Under the pieces are notes generated by a model. It was not told the DNA's origin and did not search any database. It saw only the letters and a list, made by a program, of their open reading frames with translations. A stretch of 38,435 bases of DNA from Acidobacteriota bacterium (lineage in GTDB: Bacteria; Acidobacteriota; Terriglobia; Bryobacterales; Bryobacteraceae). The DNA is taken from the NCBI GenBank assembly GCA_026393985.1, contig JAPKZB010000094.1, positions 1 to 38,435 on the forward strand, written 5' to 3'. Shown in pieces: positions 8,574 to 17,914 of the stretch. The translations under genes and the position numbers were made by a program. Numbering within the stretch: the stretch's first letter is position 1; every line of letters begins with the position of its first letter.

Positions 8574-8581
8574 ATCCTCCC
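8574..8581 (-). promoter_or_regulatory. Ribosome binding site GGGAGGAT that decides the sulfatase start
   Basis: GGGAGGAT on the minus strand lies six bases before GTG 8567, an ideal spacing, and 18 bases before ATG 8555, which is too far. It favours the GTG start and a leader four residues longer. Confidence 0.65.
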
Positions 8582-8676
8582 GTTCCAGTCCTTTACCATA
8601 CCGAATCGCCCGCCGCGCGTTCCGGTAACACCCCTTCCCCCCTGCCGACTCTACCCTGAGAGACCACTGCCCACGC

Positions 8677-8683
8677 AAGGAGG
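8677..8683 (+). promoter_or_regulatory. Ribosome binding site AAGGAGG for the CotH-like gene
   Basis: AAGGAGG followed by TGCCC and ATG at 8689. An in-frame GTG at 8683 overlaps this site and so is not the start. The promoters of the divergent sulfatase and CotH-like operons must lie in the 121 bases between 8567 and 8689; I could not pick out clear -35/-10 boxes. Confidence 0.75.
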
Positions 8684-8688
8684 TGCCC

Positions 8689-10554
8689 ATGTCCCGGCGC
8701 GTTCTCCCCTGGCTCCTGATCCTGACGGCGCCGCTCCTGCCCCCCGCCCGCCTCACCGCGCAGGACCTCGACTCCCTCTTCGACGATACCGTTCTCCAGG
8801 AACTCCGCATCCGCATCGCGCCCGCCGACTGGGCCGCCATCCACGAAAACTACCTCGACAACACCTACTATCATTGCGACCTCGCCTGGAACGGCGTCTC
8901 CGTCCCCAACATCGGAATGCGCTCCCGCGGCAGCCAAAGCCGCTCGCCCGTCAAGCCCAGCATCGGCCTCGATTTCTCCCGCTACGCGACCAACCAGCGC
9001 TTTCTCGGCCTCAAATCCCTCGTCCTGCGTAACCTCAACCAGGACGCCTCCATGATGCGCGAACGGCTCGCCGAAGCCCTCTTCCGCCGCGCCGGCCTGC
9101 CCTACTCCCGTGAAGCCCACGCCCGCCTCTACGTCAACGACGAATACGTAGGCCTCTACCTGCTCGTCGAACCCATCGACGAACGCTTCCTCGCCACAAG
9201 GTTCGGAGAGGACACTGGATTCCTCTACCAACTCGGCTATACCTCGCCCCCCTTCCGATTCGAATTCCGTGGCCCCGATCCCGATGCCTACCTGCCCGTC
9301 CCGTTCGAACCCAAAACTCGCACCCGCGACCCCGCCACCGCCGCCGGAATTGTCGACATGGTCCGCACCATCAACGAAGCGCCCGATGCCCGGTTCCTCG
9401 CCGAGGCCGGCCAGGTGGTCGACCTTCCCGCCTTCCTCGCCCACGCTGCCGCCGAGGCCGTCCTCGCCGAATGGGACGGCCTGCTCGGCAGCAACGGCAT
9501 GAATAACTTCTATCTCTACCGCCCCGCGGCGGGCGGCCCCGCCCTGCCCCTCGTCTGGGACCAGGACGGCGCCTTCACCGACGAAAACTGGCCGGTCTTC
9601 AAGCAGACCGCGGAGAACACGCTGTTCCGCCGCGCCCTCCAGTTTCCGGCCTCGCGGCGCCGGTTCGCTGACGCCCTCCGCCAAGCCGCCGCCGCGCTCG
9701 GCGGCGAAGGCGGTTGGCTGCGGCAGGAAGTCGAAAGAATCTATCAGCAGATCCGCCCGGCGGTCTATGACGATCCCGTCCGGCTCTGCCGCGTCGAGGG
9801 TGCCCCGGGGGGCATCGGAGCCTGCACCATCGCCATGTTTGAGGAAAGCGTCGCCAGTCTGCGCGCCTTTGCCCTCCGCCGCCGCGCGATCGTCGAAGCA
9901 CAAGTCGCCTCCGGCGAGCCCGCCTGGCCCCTCGAGCCAACCAGCATCGTCAATCTGCTAAGTGGACAGGCGGCCCTCGTCCCCGGCGCGCTGGCCCGCG
10001 TCGCGGTCCCTCTCCCCCTGGCGGCCACCGTGTTCGCCCTCCGCCGCCCGCTGCCCGCCACGCTCGCCGGCTTCACCCTCGAGACCAGCGCCGGCCCGGC
10101 CAGCCTCCTCTCCGTCGGTCCCGATGGCGTTGTCTTCGTCGTGCCCGACGCGCTCCGCCTCGGGCCCACCCCGGTCCGGCTCACCCGCGGCGCAGACTGC
10201 TCCAACTGGCTCATGGTCCTCGTCCAACCAGCCGCCGGCGGCGTCGCCGGTCTGCTGCACGCCTACGGAGGCCCGGTCTCCGAGCAGGCCCCCGCCTCCC
10301 CGGGCGAGATCCTCGCCGCATTCGGCACCGGCCTCTGGCTCTCCGCCGCCGAACAGCCCGCCACCCGCCTCACCGCCTCGGCCTCCGGCCATCCGGCCAC
10401 CATCCCGTGGGCCGGCCCCGCGCCCGGCTGGGTCGGCCTCCAACAGGTGAATTTCGTCGTGCCGCCGGATGCCCCCGCCAGGGCCGTCCTCAAACTCCAC
10501 TTCGACGGCGAGACCGCCGCGTCCATCCCACTCCCCCTTCTCGAGCAGCCATAA
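8689..10554 (+). CDS. Secreted CotH-kinase-family protein with C-terminal TIGR03437-like domain
   Basis: Encodes 621 residues. After a signal peptide (WLLILTAPLLPPARLTAQ) comes a CotH domain at about 30-400: IGMRSRGSQSRSPVKPSIGL, LKSLVLRNLNQDASMMRERL, RLYVNDEYVGLYLLVEPIDE, and the acidic motif VWDQDGAFTDEN. Characterised CotH proteins are atypical protein kinases that phosphorylate spore-coat or secreted proteins; in non-spore-formers their targets are unknown. From about 415 a TIGR03437-like module follows (TSIVNLLSGQAALVPGALAR through GLQQVNFVVPPDA), the repeat module known from Solibacter secreted proteins and of unknown function. The stop is separated from the next ATG by only three bases, so the two are cotranscribed and probably translationally coupled. 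Confidence 0.88.
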   Translation: MSRRVLPWLLILTAPLLPPARLTAQDLDSLFDDTVLQELRIRIAPADWAAIHENYLDNTYYHCDLAWNGVSVPNIGMRSRGSQSRSPVKPSIGLDFSRYATNQRFLGLKSLVLRNLNQDASMMRERLAEALFRRAGLPYSREAHARLYVNDEYVGLYLLVEPIDERFLATRFGEDTGFLYQLGYTSPPFRFEFRGPDPDAYLPVPFEPKTRTRDPATAAGIVDMVRTINEAPDARFLAEAGQVVDLPAFLAHAAAEAVLAEWDGLLGSNGMNNFYLYRPAAGGPALPLVWDQDGAFTDENWPVFKQTAENTLFRRALQFPASRRRFADALRQAAAALGGEGGWLRQEVERIYQQIRPAVYDDPVRLCRVEGAPGGIGACTIAMFEESVASLRAFALRRRAIVEAQVASGEPAWPLEPTSIVNLLSGQAALVPGALARVAVPLPLAATVFALRRPLPATLAGFTLETSAGPASLLSVGPDGVVFVVPDALRLGPTPVRLTRGADCSNWLMVLVQPAAGGVAGLLHAYGGPVSEQAPASPGEILAAFGTGLWLSAAEQPATRLTASASGHPATIPWAGPAPGWVGLQQVNFVVPPDAPARAVLKLHFDGETAASIPLPLLEQP

Positions 10555-10557
10555 CCC

Positions 10558-12399
10558 ATGCGCCTCCCCCTCCTCACCCTCTGCCTCGCCCTCCCCCTCC
10601 CCGCCCAGCCCTGGCTCGGGCCTTACGTGCAGGACGTCTCGCCGCGCCGCGCCGTCGTCCAATGGGCCACGCTCGGCAGCACCGGCGCCGGCGCCGTCCG
10701 GCTCCTGCCCGACGGCGTACCCGTGCCCTCCATCGTCGAAACCATCTCCCCCGCCGCCTCCCAACTGCCCGCCCCGCTCTACCTCCATCGCGCCGAACTC
10801 AACCACCTCCCCCCCGGCCAAACCCACCACTACCAGGTCACCCTCGACGGCCTCCCCGTCAACCCCAGCCGCCCCCTCTCGTTTCAAACACCCGGCGAGC
10901 AAACGGCAAACTTCGTCGTCTTCGGCGACAGCGGCGACGGCGGCCCGCCCCAACGCCAACTCGCCGCCCTGCTCGGTCGCGAACCCGCCCAGTTCGCCCT
11001 TCACGTCGGCGACCTCGCCTACTGGGAAGGCACCTTCCGCCAGTTCGCCGAAGCGTTCTTTTCCATCTACCCGGATCTGCTCACCCGCATGGCCCTCTTC
11101 CCCGTCCCCGGCAATCACGACTACGAGTTCCAGGATGCCTTCGCCTACCGCACCCTCTTCCGCGTCCCCACCGGAACCGTCGATGCCGGCGGCGAGGGCC
11201 GCTACTACTCCTTCGATTGGGGACCCGTCCACTTCACCGTCCTCGACAGTAACCACTCCCTCCGCGCCGCTCTCGCCGGCAGCGGCGCCATGCTGCAGTG
11301 GCTCGAACAGGACCTCGCCGCCACCCGCAAACCCTGGCGCATCGTCGCCGTCCACCACCCCCCCTTCCCCACCTCCGCCGCCAAGCTTCACGATCCGGCT
11401 TGCGCCCTCGTCGCCCGCCACATCACCCCCATCCTCGAGCGCCACGGCGTGCAACTCGTACTCGCCGGCCACGAACATATATACCAGCGCACCCAAGCCC
11501 GGCGTTCCGGCCAGTTCAGCCCTGGCCCCGCCGGAACGGTTTACGTCACGACGGGCGGCGGCGGCTCCCAGCTCTACCCCCCAGGCGACGCCCCGTTTGT
11601 CGTCCACAACGCGGGCGCCAGCCACTTCCTCCGCATCCAGGCCGACCCCCGCCGCCTGACCGTCCAGGCCATCGATGCCCATGGAGAGCAACTCGACCTC
11701 ACCACCCTCACCGCCACCCCCCTCCTCCTCCCATCCGGCATCGTCAACGCCGCCTCCTTCACACCCGATGTCGCCCCCGGCGGCCTCATCTCGCTGCTCG
11801 GGTGGAACCTGTCGGTAGGCGAAGCCGCCGCCAGCGGCGCCGTCCTGCCCTGGGATCTGGCCGACGCCAGCGTCACGCTCGCCGGTAAACCCGTCGGGCT
11901 CCTCTACGCCTCGCGTCTCCAGCTCAACGCCCAACTCCCCGCCGATGCCCCGTCCACCGCCCCCCTGGCCATCCGCACCCCCGCCGGCGAACTCTCCGCC
12001 ACCCTCACCGCCCGGCCCGCGGCCCCCGGCCTGTTCTCCGTCCCCAGGGATTCCCGCCTCCTGGCGGCCGCCGTCCACGCCGACGGCGCCCTGGTCGACG
12101 AAACCCACCCAGCCAGCCCCGGCGAGTGGCTCTCCCTCTACGGCACCGGCCTCGGCAAGGTGAGCCAACCGCCCGCCTACGGCCAGCGCGCCACCGCCAT
12201 CCCCCTGTCCACCCTCGAATCCCCGGTCCTCGTCCGCGTCGGCGGCCTCGCTGCAACGGTCCAATTCGCCGGCCTCGCGCCCGGCCTCTGGGGCGTCAAC
12301 CAGATCAACTTTCAAGTCCCTCCCGTCCACGGCTGGGTCAAGCTCACCGTCACCGCCGGCGGCAGCGAAAGCAACGCGCTCGAAATTCCGGTTCGCTAA
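10558..12399 (+). CDS. Secreted metallophosphoesterase (purple-acid-phosphatase-like) with TIGR03437 domain
   Basis: Encodes 613 residues. A short signal peptide (RLPLLTLCLALPLPAQ) is followed by an N-terminal fibronectin-like domain (GPYVQDVSPRRAVVQWA, LPPGQTHHYQV) as in purple acid phosphatases. The calcineurin-like phosphoesterase core carries all five metal motifs: GDSGDGG (about 123), GDLAYW (about 151), GNHDYE (about 185), HHPPF (about 266) and GHEHIYQR (about 304). It should hydrolyse phosphomono- or diesters outside the cytoplasm. From about 394 a full TIGR03437 domain follows (GIVNAASFTPDVAPGGLISL, GEWLSLYGTGLG, GVNQINFQVP). It lies three bases after the CotH-like gene, giving an operon of one possible kinase and one phosphatase. 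Confidence 0.92.
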   Translation: MRLPLLTLCLALPLPAQPWLGPYVQDVSPRRAVVQWATLGSTGAGAVRLLPDGVPVPSIVETISPAASQLPAPLYLHRAELNHLPPGQTHHYQVTLDGLPVNPSRPLSFQTPGEQTANFVVFGDSGDGGPPQRQLAALLGREPAQFALHVGDLAYWEGTFRQFAEAFFSIYPDLLTRMALFPVPGNHDYEFQDAFAYRTLFRVPTGTVDAGGEGRYYSFDWGPVHFTVLDSNHSLRAALAGSGAMLQWLEQDLAATRKPWRIVAVHHPPFPTSAAKLHDPACALVARHITPILERHGVQLVLAGHEHIYQRTQARRSGQFSPGPAGTVYVTTGGGGSQLYPPGDAPFVVHNAGASHFLRIQADPRRLTVQAIDAHGEQLDLTTLTATPLLLPSGIVNAASFTPDVAPGGLISLLGWNLSVGEAAASGAVLPWDLADASVTLAGKPVGLLYASRLQLNAQLPADAPSTAPLAIRTPAGELSATLTARPAAPGLFSVPRDSRLLAAAVHADGALVDETHPASPGEWLSLYGTGLGKVSQPPAYGQRATAIPLSTLESPVLVRVGGLAATVQFAGLAPGLWGVNQINFQVPPVHGWVKLTVTAGGSESNALEIPVR

Positions 12400-12477
12400 C
12401 GCAGCGCCTATCCTCCGCACCGGACAAACACTTTGTGTAGAATTACGAAGCCAAGAAGTCCAACCCGGAGAGTTACC

Positions 12478-15400
12478 ATGCGTCTTGTCCTCGCCTGCCT
12501 TCTTCTTACTGCCTCCCTTTCGGCACAAACCTTCGGCTCCCTGACTGGAGACGTCAAAGACGCCTCCGGAGCCGTCGTCGCCGGTGCGGCGATTACCGTC
12601 CGCAATACCGCCACCAACGGCGTCCGCAACGCCACCACTAACGAAGACGGCGTCTACTCCATCCCCGCCCTCGTCCCCGGCCTCTACGAAGTCAAAGCCG
12701 AAAAATCCGGCTTCAAATCCGCCAGCCGCGCCAATGTCGAACTCCAGGTCCAGCAAGCCGCCCGCGTCGATTTCAACCTCGACATCGGCCAGGTCAGCGA
12801 AGTCGTCGAAGTATCCAGCCGCCTCCCCCTGCTCTCTACCGAAGACGCCACCGTCGGCTCGGTCATCGAACAAAAACGCATCACGGAACTTCCCCTCAAT
12901 GGCCGAAACTTCTTTAGCCTCGTCGGACTCTCCCCCAACGTCAATATCGGCTTCAACCAGGCCGCCCAGGCCGCCGGCCGCCAGGGCGGCACCCGCTCGG
13001 AACTGACTATCTCCATCGCCGGCGCCCGCTCCGCCTGGAGTAACTACACCCTCGACGGCATCACCAACACCGACATCAACTTCAATCTCTACATCGTCCT
13101 CCCCTCCGTCGAAGCCCTCCAGGAGTTCAAGGTCCAAACCGGTATCTACCCCGCCGAATTCGGTCGCGGCGCCGGCCAGATTAACGTCTCCACCAAAGGC
13201 GGCTCCAACCAATACCACGGCGCCCTCTTCGAGTTCCTCCGCAACGACAAACTCGACGCCCGACCCTATTTCTTCAAGGATCCCGAAAGCCCCACCCAAA
13301 CCGCCCCCCTCAAAGCCCCCTACCGCCAGAATCAGTACGGCGGCACCCTCTCCGGCCCCATCGTCATCCCCAAACTCTTCAACGGCAAAGACCGCATCTT
13401 CTTCATGGCCAACTACGAAGGCTTCAAATCCCGCCGCTCCGTTCCCAGCTTCTTCACCACCATGACCCCCGAAATGCGCGCCGGCGACTTCTCCGCCTTC
13501 ACCGGCGCCCTTCAGGACCCCAATACCCGCGTCCGCACCCCCAACGCCTCCGGCTCCGGCTTCACCGTCACCTCCACCCCCTTCGCCGGCAATCGCATCC
13601 CCGCCTCCCGCATCAACCCCGGCGCCAAATACCTCATCGATAACTTCGCCCCCCTCCCCAACCTCCCCCAAACCGGTCTCCCCAACCGCAACCACCAGTG
13701 GACCGCCAAAACCCCCGTCGACAAAGACCAGTTCACCGGCCGCATCGACTTCAACGAAAACGCCAACTCCCAATGGTTCGGACGCTACTCCTGGACCGAC
13801 GAACTCACCATCACCCCCGGCGTCCAAAAGAACGGCACCGGCCTCTACACCCGCGCCGGCCAGTGGGTCCTCTCGAATACCCGCGTCCTGTCCTCCTCCA
13901 AAGTCAACGAATTCCGCTTCGGCTACAACACTCTGTTCAATAACATCAGCCAGGAACTCGCCGCCGTCGAAAACGTCAACGAACGCCTCAACACCCCCAT
14001 CAAAGTCACCGACCCCAACTCCTGGGGCGTCCCCAACATCAGCTTGGCCGGCAGCACCCTCAGCAGCTTTGGCAACGATGCCAACGGCCCCTTCACCATC
14101 GACAACAAAATCTACCAGGCCGTCAATAACTTCTCCTGGATCATCGGCAAACACTCCCTCCGAATGGGCGGCGAATACCGCTACAACCAGTTCCTTCAAA
14201 TCGGCAACGAATTCGCCCGCGGCCGCTTCACCCACAACGGCTCCTTCACCGGCAACGGCAACACCCTCGCCGGCGGCTACAACGGCGCCGACCTCCTCCT
14301 CGGCGCCCCCAGCGTCATCGAAGCCGCCGTCGCCCTCGCCCGCGGCGACTTCCGCAACAGCGAAATCGCCTTCTACCTCGACGATACCTACAAACTCTCC
14401 CGCAAACTCACCCTCAGCCTCGGCCTCCGCTACGAACTCGCCCAACCCCTTCTCGACAAGTTCGGCCTCCAGCCCAACTTCCAACTCCGCCAGCCCCTCC
14501 CCTCCGTCGCCAACGTCGCCGACCCCAACCTCCATCCCGTCTTCGTCCGCACCGGCACCGGCGACTTCTACGAAGACCTCGCCTTCCGCTTCACCGGACC
14601 CGTCCAACTCGCCCGCGACGGCCGCCTCGGCAACCGCCTCATCACCACGGACCGCAATAACTTCGCCCCCCGCATCGGCATCGCCTATAGCCCCTCCGCC
14701 AAATGGTCCATCCGCACCGGCGGCGGCGTCTTCTTCGCCCAGGAAAGCAAAAACTCCATCTTCGACATGAGCCGCGCCGCCGGCGGCCGCGCCAACCCCG
14801 TCATCGACCTCCAGGCCGTCCCCACCCTCTCCTACTCCAACTACATCAACACCGCCCAACTCCCCGTCCGCTTCGCCCCCGGCCTCACCTGGGGCGCCGA
14901 CAACAACCTCCGCACCACGTACTCCCTCCAGTACCTCCTCAACGTCCAGCGCACCCTGTCGGAATCCTCCGTCCTCGAAGTCGGCTACACCGGCAACGTC
15001 AGCCGCCGCATCAACTACCTCATCAACGCCAACGCCCCCCTCCCCGGCATCACCCCCTTCGACGCCCGCGAACCCTATCCCGAATGGCACGGCATTCAGT
15101 TCCTCAACGGCGACGGCATCGGCAACTACAACGCCTTCTCCGCCAAACTCACCCAGCGTCTCACCAGCCGCATGACCGCCATGTTCAGCTACACCTGGTC
15201 CAAAGCCCTCGACGAAAACTCCGCCATTCGCGGCACCGGCTCCGACTTCACGCTAATGAACCCCCGCTGCCGCTCCTGCGACTACTCCTACGCCGGCTTC
15301 GACGTGCCCCAGCGCCTCGTCGTCTCCCTGCTCTACAACCTCCCCTTCGGCAAAGGACAGCGCCTGCTCAACAACAGCGCCCTCGCCGACGCCGTCGTCG

Positions 15401-15864
15401 GCGGCTGGCAGCTCTCCACCATCACCAACATCCAAAGCGGCACCCCCATCAACCCCGAATCCTGGGACTCCGCCGGCATGGGCGCCGGCTTCCCCCACTC
15501 GAACCGCCTCAACTGTGTCTCCGGCGTCAACCCCGTTGCGAGCACGCCCCACCCGGATCGCTACTTCGTCCGCGAAGCCTTCACTAACGTCACCGCCGGC
15601 CAGTTCGGCAACTGCGCCCGCAACGCCCTCCGCGCCCCGTCCAACTGGAACGTCGACTTCTCCGCCATGAAGGATTTCAAAATCCACGAAGCCCACACCC
15701 TGCAGTTCCGCATGGAGATGTTCAACGCCCCGAACCACCCCGCCTGGGGCCGTCCCTCGGCCTCCTGGGGAACGCAGGGCGCGGCGCCCAATGCCGCCTT
15801 TGGCCGTATCCGCTCCACCAGCCAGTTGCGCCAGATCCAGTTCGCTTTGAAATACTCCTTCTGA
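12478..15864 (+). CDS. TonB-dependent receptor with carboxypeptidase-like N-domain
   Basis: A complete 1128-residue outer-membrane receptor. A signal peptide (MRLVLACLLLTASLSAQ) is followed by the carboxypeptidase-regulatory-like domain (LTGDVKDASGAVVAGAAITV, DGVYSIPALVPGLYEV), the plug (ITELPLNGRNFFSLVGLSPN, YTLDGITNTDINF), a barrel of about 850 residues and the C-terminal LRQIQFALKYSF. The ligand is unknown. The start is ATG 12478 with GGAGAG a few bases upstream; an in-frame start 15 codons earlier would bury the signal peptide. The gene follows the metallophosphoesterase by 78 bases with no terminator seen, so it may be cotranscribed or have its own promoter. Plus-strand third positions are strongly C-biased. 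Confidence 0.95.
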   Translation: MRLVLACLLLTASLSAQTFGSLTGDVKDASGAVVAGAAITVRNTATNGVRNATTNEDGVYSIPALVPGLYEVKAEKSGFKSASRANVELQVQQAARVDFNLDIGQVSEVVEVSSRLPLLSTEDATVGSVIEQKRITELPLNGRNFFSLVGLSPNVNIGFNQAAQAAGRQGGTRSELTISIAGARSAWSNYTLDGITNTDINFNLYIVLPSVEALQEFKVQTGIYPAEFGRGAGQINVSTKGGSNQYHGALFEFLRNDKLDARPYFFKDPESPTQTAPLKAPYRQNQYGGTLSGPIVIPKLFNGKDRIFFMANYEGFKSRRSVPSFFTTMTPEMRAGDFSAFTGALQDPNTRVRTPNASGSGFTVTSTPFAGNRIPASRINPGAKYLIDNFAPLPNLPQTGLPNRNHQWTAKTPVDKDQFTGRIDFNENANSQWFGRYSWTDELTITPGVQKNGTGLYTRAGQWVLSNTRVLSSSKVNEFRFGYNTLFNNISQELAAVENVNERLNTPIKVTDPNSWGVPNISLAGSTLSSFGNDANGPFTIDNKIYQAVNNFSWIIGKHSLRMGGEYRYNQFLQIGNEFARGRFTHNGSFTGNGNTLAGGYNGADLLLGAPSVIEAAVALARGDFRNSEIAFYLDDTYKLSRKLTLSLGLRYELAQPLLDKFGLQPNFQLRQPLPSVANVADPNLHPVFVRTGTGDFYEDLAFRFTGPVQLARDGRLGNRLITTDRNNFAPRIGIAYSPSAKWSIRTGGGVFFAQESKNSIFDMSRAAGGRANPVIDLQAVPTLSYSNYINTAQLPVRFAPGLTWGADNNLRTTYSLQYLLNVQRTLSESSVLEVGYTGNVSRRINYLINANAPLPGITPFDAREPYPEWHGIQFLNGDGIGNYNAFSAKLTQRLTSRMTAMFSYTWSKALDENSAIRGTGSDFTLMNPRCRSCDYSYAGFDVPQRLVVSLLYNLPFGKGQRLLNNSALADAVVGGWQLSTITNIQSGTPINPESWDSAGMGAGFPHSNRLNCVSGVNPVASTPHPDRYFVREAFTNVTAGQFGNCARNALRAPSNWNVDFSAMKDFKIHEAHTLQFRMEMFNAPNHPAWGRPSASWGTQGAAPNAAFGRIRSTSQLRQIQFALKYSF

Positions 15865-16366
15865 CAGTGGCGCCCTTCCGCTGCTGTCGCTGCCCAAGCC
15901 GGGAGGCTCGCTTCACGGAACGTAAAAATTTTTTCCCCCAACAGTAACGGGCCTCCCGCGATACCCATGCCCGGATTCTCCCCCCACCTCCTGCCACCCT
16001 CAAAGTGTCCAGGAGGACTTTCCCCGATGCCCGCTCAACAGCCCAAGCACAAGCTGCCTCTCGCTCAGCCAACGATATCCATTCGCCCGGTCACACCCCT
16101 CGCACGGGGAGCGATATATATAACGCGCGCGGGCGCCACGCGCGCCGGCGAAAGCAAGAACCCAGGAAGTTGCTCAAAAATAAACACTTCCGCGCTCGGT
16201 TCTTCCAAATCCCGTACCCAACTGAACCCAACTGAACCCAAGTTGAACCCAAGTTGATCCCAATTCAACCCAAAACAACTGCCCTCCGCCGAATTCGCCC
16301 GTCCCGTTGCCATGCCCGCTAGAGAATTCGGATTTGTCCTCGCGGCGCGGCAATTTCGGTACTCGC
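15865..16366. other. Intergenic stretch between convergent genes
   Basis: No gene was recognised in these 502 bases; short frames have no family-like content. It holds a GC-only stretch around 16122-16152 (alternating CG runs beside a TATATATA), an A/T run TAAAAATTTTTT near 15922, CGGGAGGC at about 15899 with its complement GCCTCCCG about 50 bases later, and the ACCCAA minisatellite at 16216-16277. The plus strand changes from C-rich to G-rich across this stretch. Confidence 0.6.
16216..16277. repeat. Minisatellite of ACCCAA-based 10-11-base units
   Basis: Six imperfect units: ACCCAACTGA twice, ACCCAAGTTGA twice, then TCCCAATTCA and ACCCAAAACA. On the minus strand this gives six GGG tracts spaced 7-8 bases apart, which could form a weak G-quadruplex. 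It lies in the spacer between convergent genes, about 90 bases past the end of the GT2 gene. No protein-coding role is apparent. Confidence 0.8.
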
Positions 16367-17830
16367 TTACCGCTTTCTGCCTACGGCAATCAGACTGAGG
16401 CCCGGCAGCGGAACGAGCGGATCTAGCAGGCGCCAGAGCCAAATCGTTTTATCGAACAGTTTCAGCGTTAGCCGCGAGATGCGGCGGCTGCGCAGCAGGC
16501 GCGAGTTGATCCACCAGGAAACGGTAGCCAGGCGGTTATAAGAGCGGAGCGACTCGACGGCGAGTCCCGCCTCGGTGAACAGGCGCGTGATGTCGGCGCG
16601 GCTGAACCGGCGCAGATGGCCGAGTTCCCGGTCGAGAGAGCCAAACAAAGCGGGGCCGTGTGGCACCAGGAGCACTACGTTTCCGCCCGGCGCCAGCCGC
16701 TCGGTCAGGCGGCTGAGGATGGCGGCCGGGTCGGCGACCAGTTCGAGGCTGTTGATCACCAGCGCCGTGTCGAATTCCGCCGGCAGTTGCGCAAACGCCG
16801 CCGCATCGGCCAGCGGCAGGTCAAGCACATGGACGCTGGGCGTTTTCAGAAACCGGTTAAGCAGGGCGTGGAGATAGACCGGTTCGCTCTCGCAGGCGTA
16901 GTAGGCCAGTTTGCGGCCCATCAGACGTCCAGTGAAGTCGCCTATGCCGGCGCCGAGCTCAACGACGCGATCGCCGAGGTGAGGACGCAGCAGCGCCGTG
17001 GCCCAGGCAATGTATTGCGGGGTGCCCGTAAGATTGTTCAGGTGCTGGCGGCCGTAGTTTTCTGCGTATAGATCGTCGATCAGCCAGAAGTAGAAAATCA
17101 CTCCCAGCGCCTTGACGCCGTCCTTCCAGCCGATCTTCTTGCCCTCTTCAAACGTCCGGCCGTGATAGCTGATGGGGACCTCGTAGACGCGCAGTTTGCG
17201 CTTGGAGGTCTTCATCGTGATCTCGGGTTCAAAGCCGAAGCGGTCGGAACGGATCGGGATGCTCTTGAGCAGGTCGGTCCGGAAGACCTTATAGCAGGTT
17301 TCGATATCGGTGCAGTGAAGGTCCGAGAACATGTTGCAGATCAGGGTGATCGTCTTATTGATCATCGAATGCCAGAATCGCAACACCCGGCGCTGCTCGC
17401 CGGCCATGTAACGGGAGCCAAACACGGCATCGGCGCGCCCTTCGAGCAGCGGTTTGAGCAGGGTGGGGTACTCGGCCGGATCGTACTCCAGGTCGGCGTC
17501 CTGCACCAGCACGAAATCACCGTTGGCCATGCTTAACGCCGTACGGATCGCCGCGCCTTTGCCCTCATTCTTGCGCTTGCGGAAAAGCCGGATGTCCGGA
17601 TGCGCCCGCACAAACTCTTCAAGAATCTCCCCGGTGCCATCAGTCGAACAATCATCAACAAGAATGACTTCGCGCTCGACTCCGTCGGGGAGCGGCGCTT
17701 CGAGAACCTTGCTCAAACTGGCCCGCACCACGGTTCGCTCGTTATAGACGGGCACTAACACCGAAAGCAACATAGATCCGACTAGAGATGACTCCTGCAA
17801 CGCCAACTCGCGCTCCGCCGAGTCGAGCAC
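16367..17830 (-). CDS. Glycosyltransferase family 2 - SAM methyltransferase fusion
   Basis: Encodes 487 residues in two halves. Residues 20-260 are a GT2 domain of the dolichyl-phosphate-mannose-synthase type: VPVYNER (26-32), VDDCSTDG (58-65), KNEGKGAAIR, the metal motif QDADLEYDP (110-118) and WKDGVKAL. Residues 270-487 are a class I methyltransferase with motif I VVELGAGIGDFTG (289-301) and LAPGGNVVLLVPHGPALFGS. The likely job is sugar transfer from a nucleotide sugar to a polyprenyl phosphate or growing glycan, plus methylation of the glycan or lipid intermediate. The start may be GTG 17830 (AGG nearby) or ATG 17773 (468 residues, beginning right at the GT2 strand). It lies 84 bases downstream of the DegT-like gene on the same strand, consistent with a glycan operon. 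Confidence 0.9.
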   Translation of the reverse strand: MLDSAERELALQESSLVGSMLLSVLVPVYNERTVVRASLSKVLEAPLPDGVEREVILVDDCSTDGTGEILEEFVRAHPDIRLFRKRKNEGKGAAIRTALSMANGDFVLVQDADLEYDPAEYPTLLKPLLEGRADAVFGSRYMAGEQRRVLRFWHSMINKTITLICNMFSDLHCTDIETCYKVFRTDLLKSIPIRSDRFGFEPEITMKTSKRKLRVYEVPISYHGRTFEEGKKIGWKDGVKALGVIFYFWLIDDLYAENYGRQHLNNLTGTPQYIAWATALLRPHLGDRVVELGAGIGDFTGRLMGRKLAYYACESEPVYLHALLNRFLKTPSVHVLDLPLADAAAFAQLPAEFDTALVINSLELVADPAAILSRLTERLAPGGNVVLLVPHGPALFGSLDRELGHLRRFSRADITRLFTEAGLAVESLRSYNRLATVSWWINSRLLRSRRISRLTLKLFDKTIWLWRLLDPLVPLPGLSLIAVGRKR

Positions 17831-17914
17831 ACCTCAGTGTAGATTGCGCCCCGGTGGCTTGTCTATGGTGACTTGCCCCCTGCCGCGACCTCCCCTGCGG
17901 ACGCCGCCCGCCGG

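Noticed and set aside
9958-15090. A 1710-codon open frame on the minus strand
   Set aside because: It lies opposite three well-supported plus-strand genes, is made almost only of Gly, Val, Ala, Glu and Asp, and has no motif. It is open because stop codons are rare opposite C-biased codons.
15865-16370. Replication origin suggested by the C-rich to G-rich switch
   Set aside because: There is no dnaA, DnaA-box cluster or AT-rich unwinding region, and the composition switches back near 33.6 kb, so a segmental event fits better.
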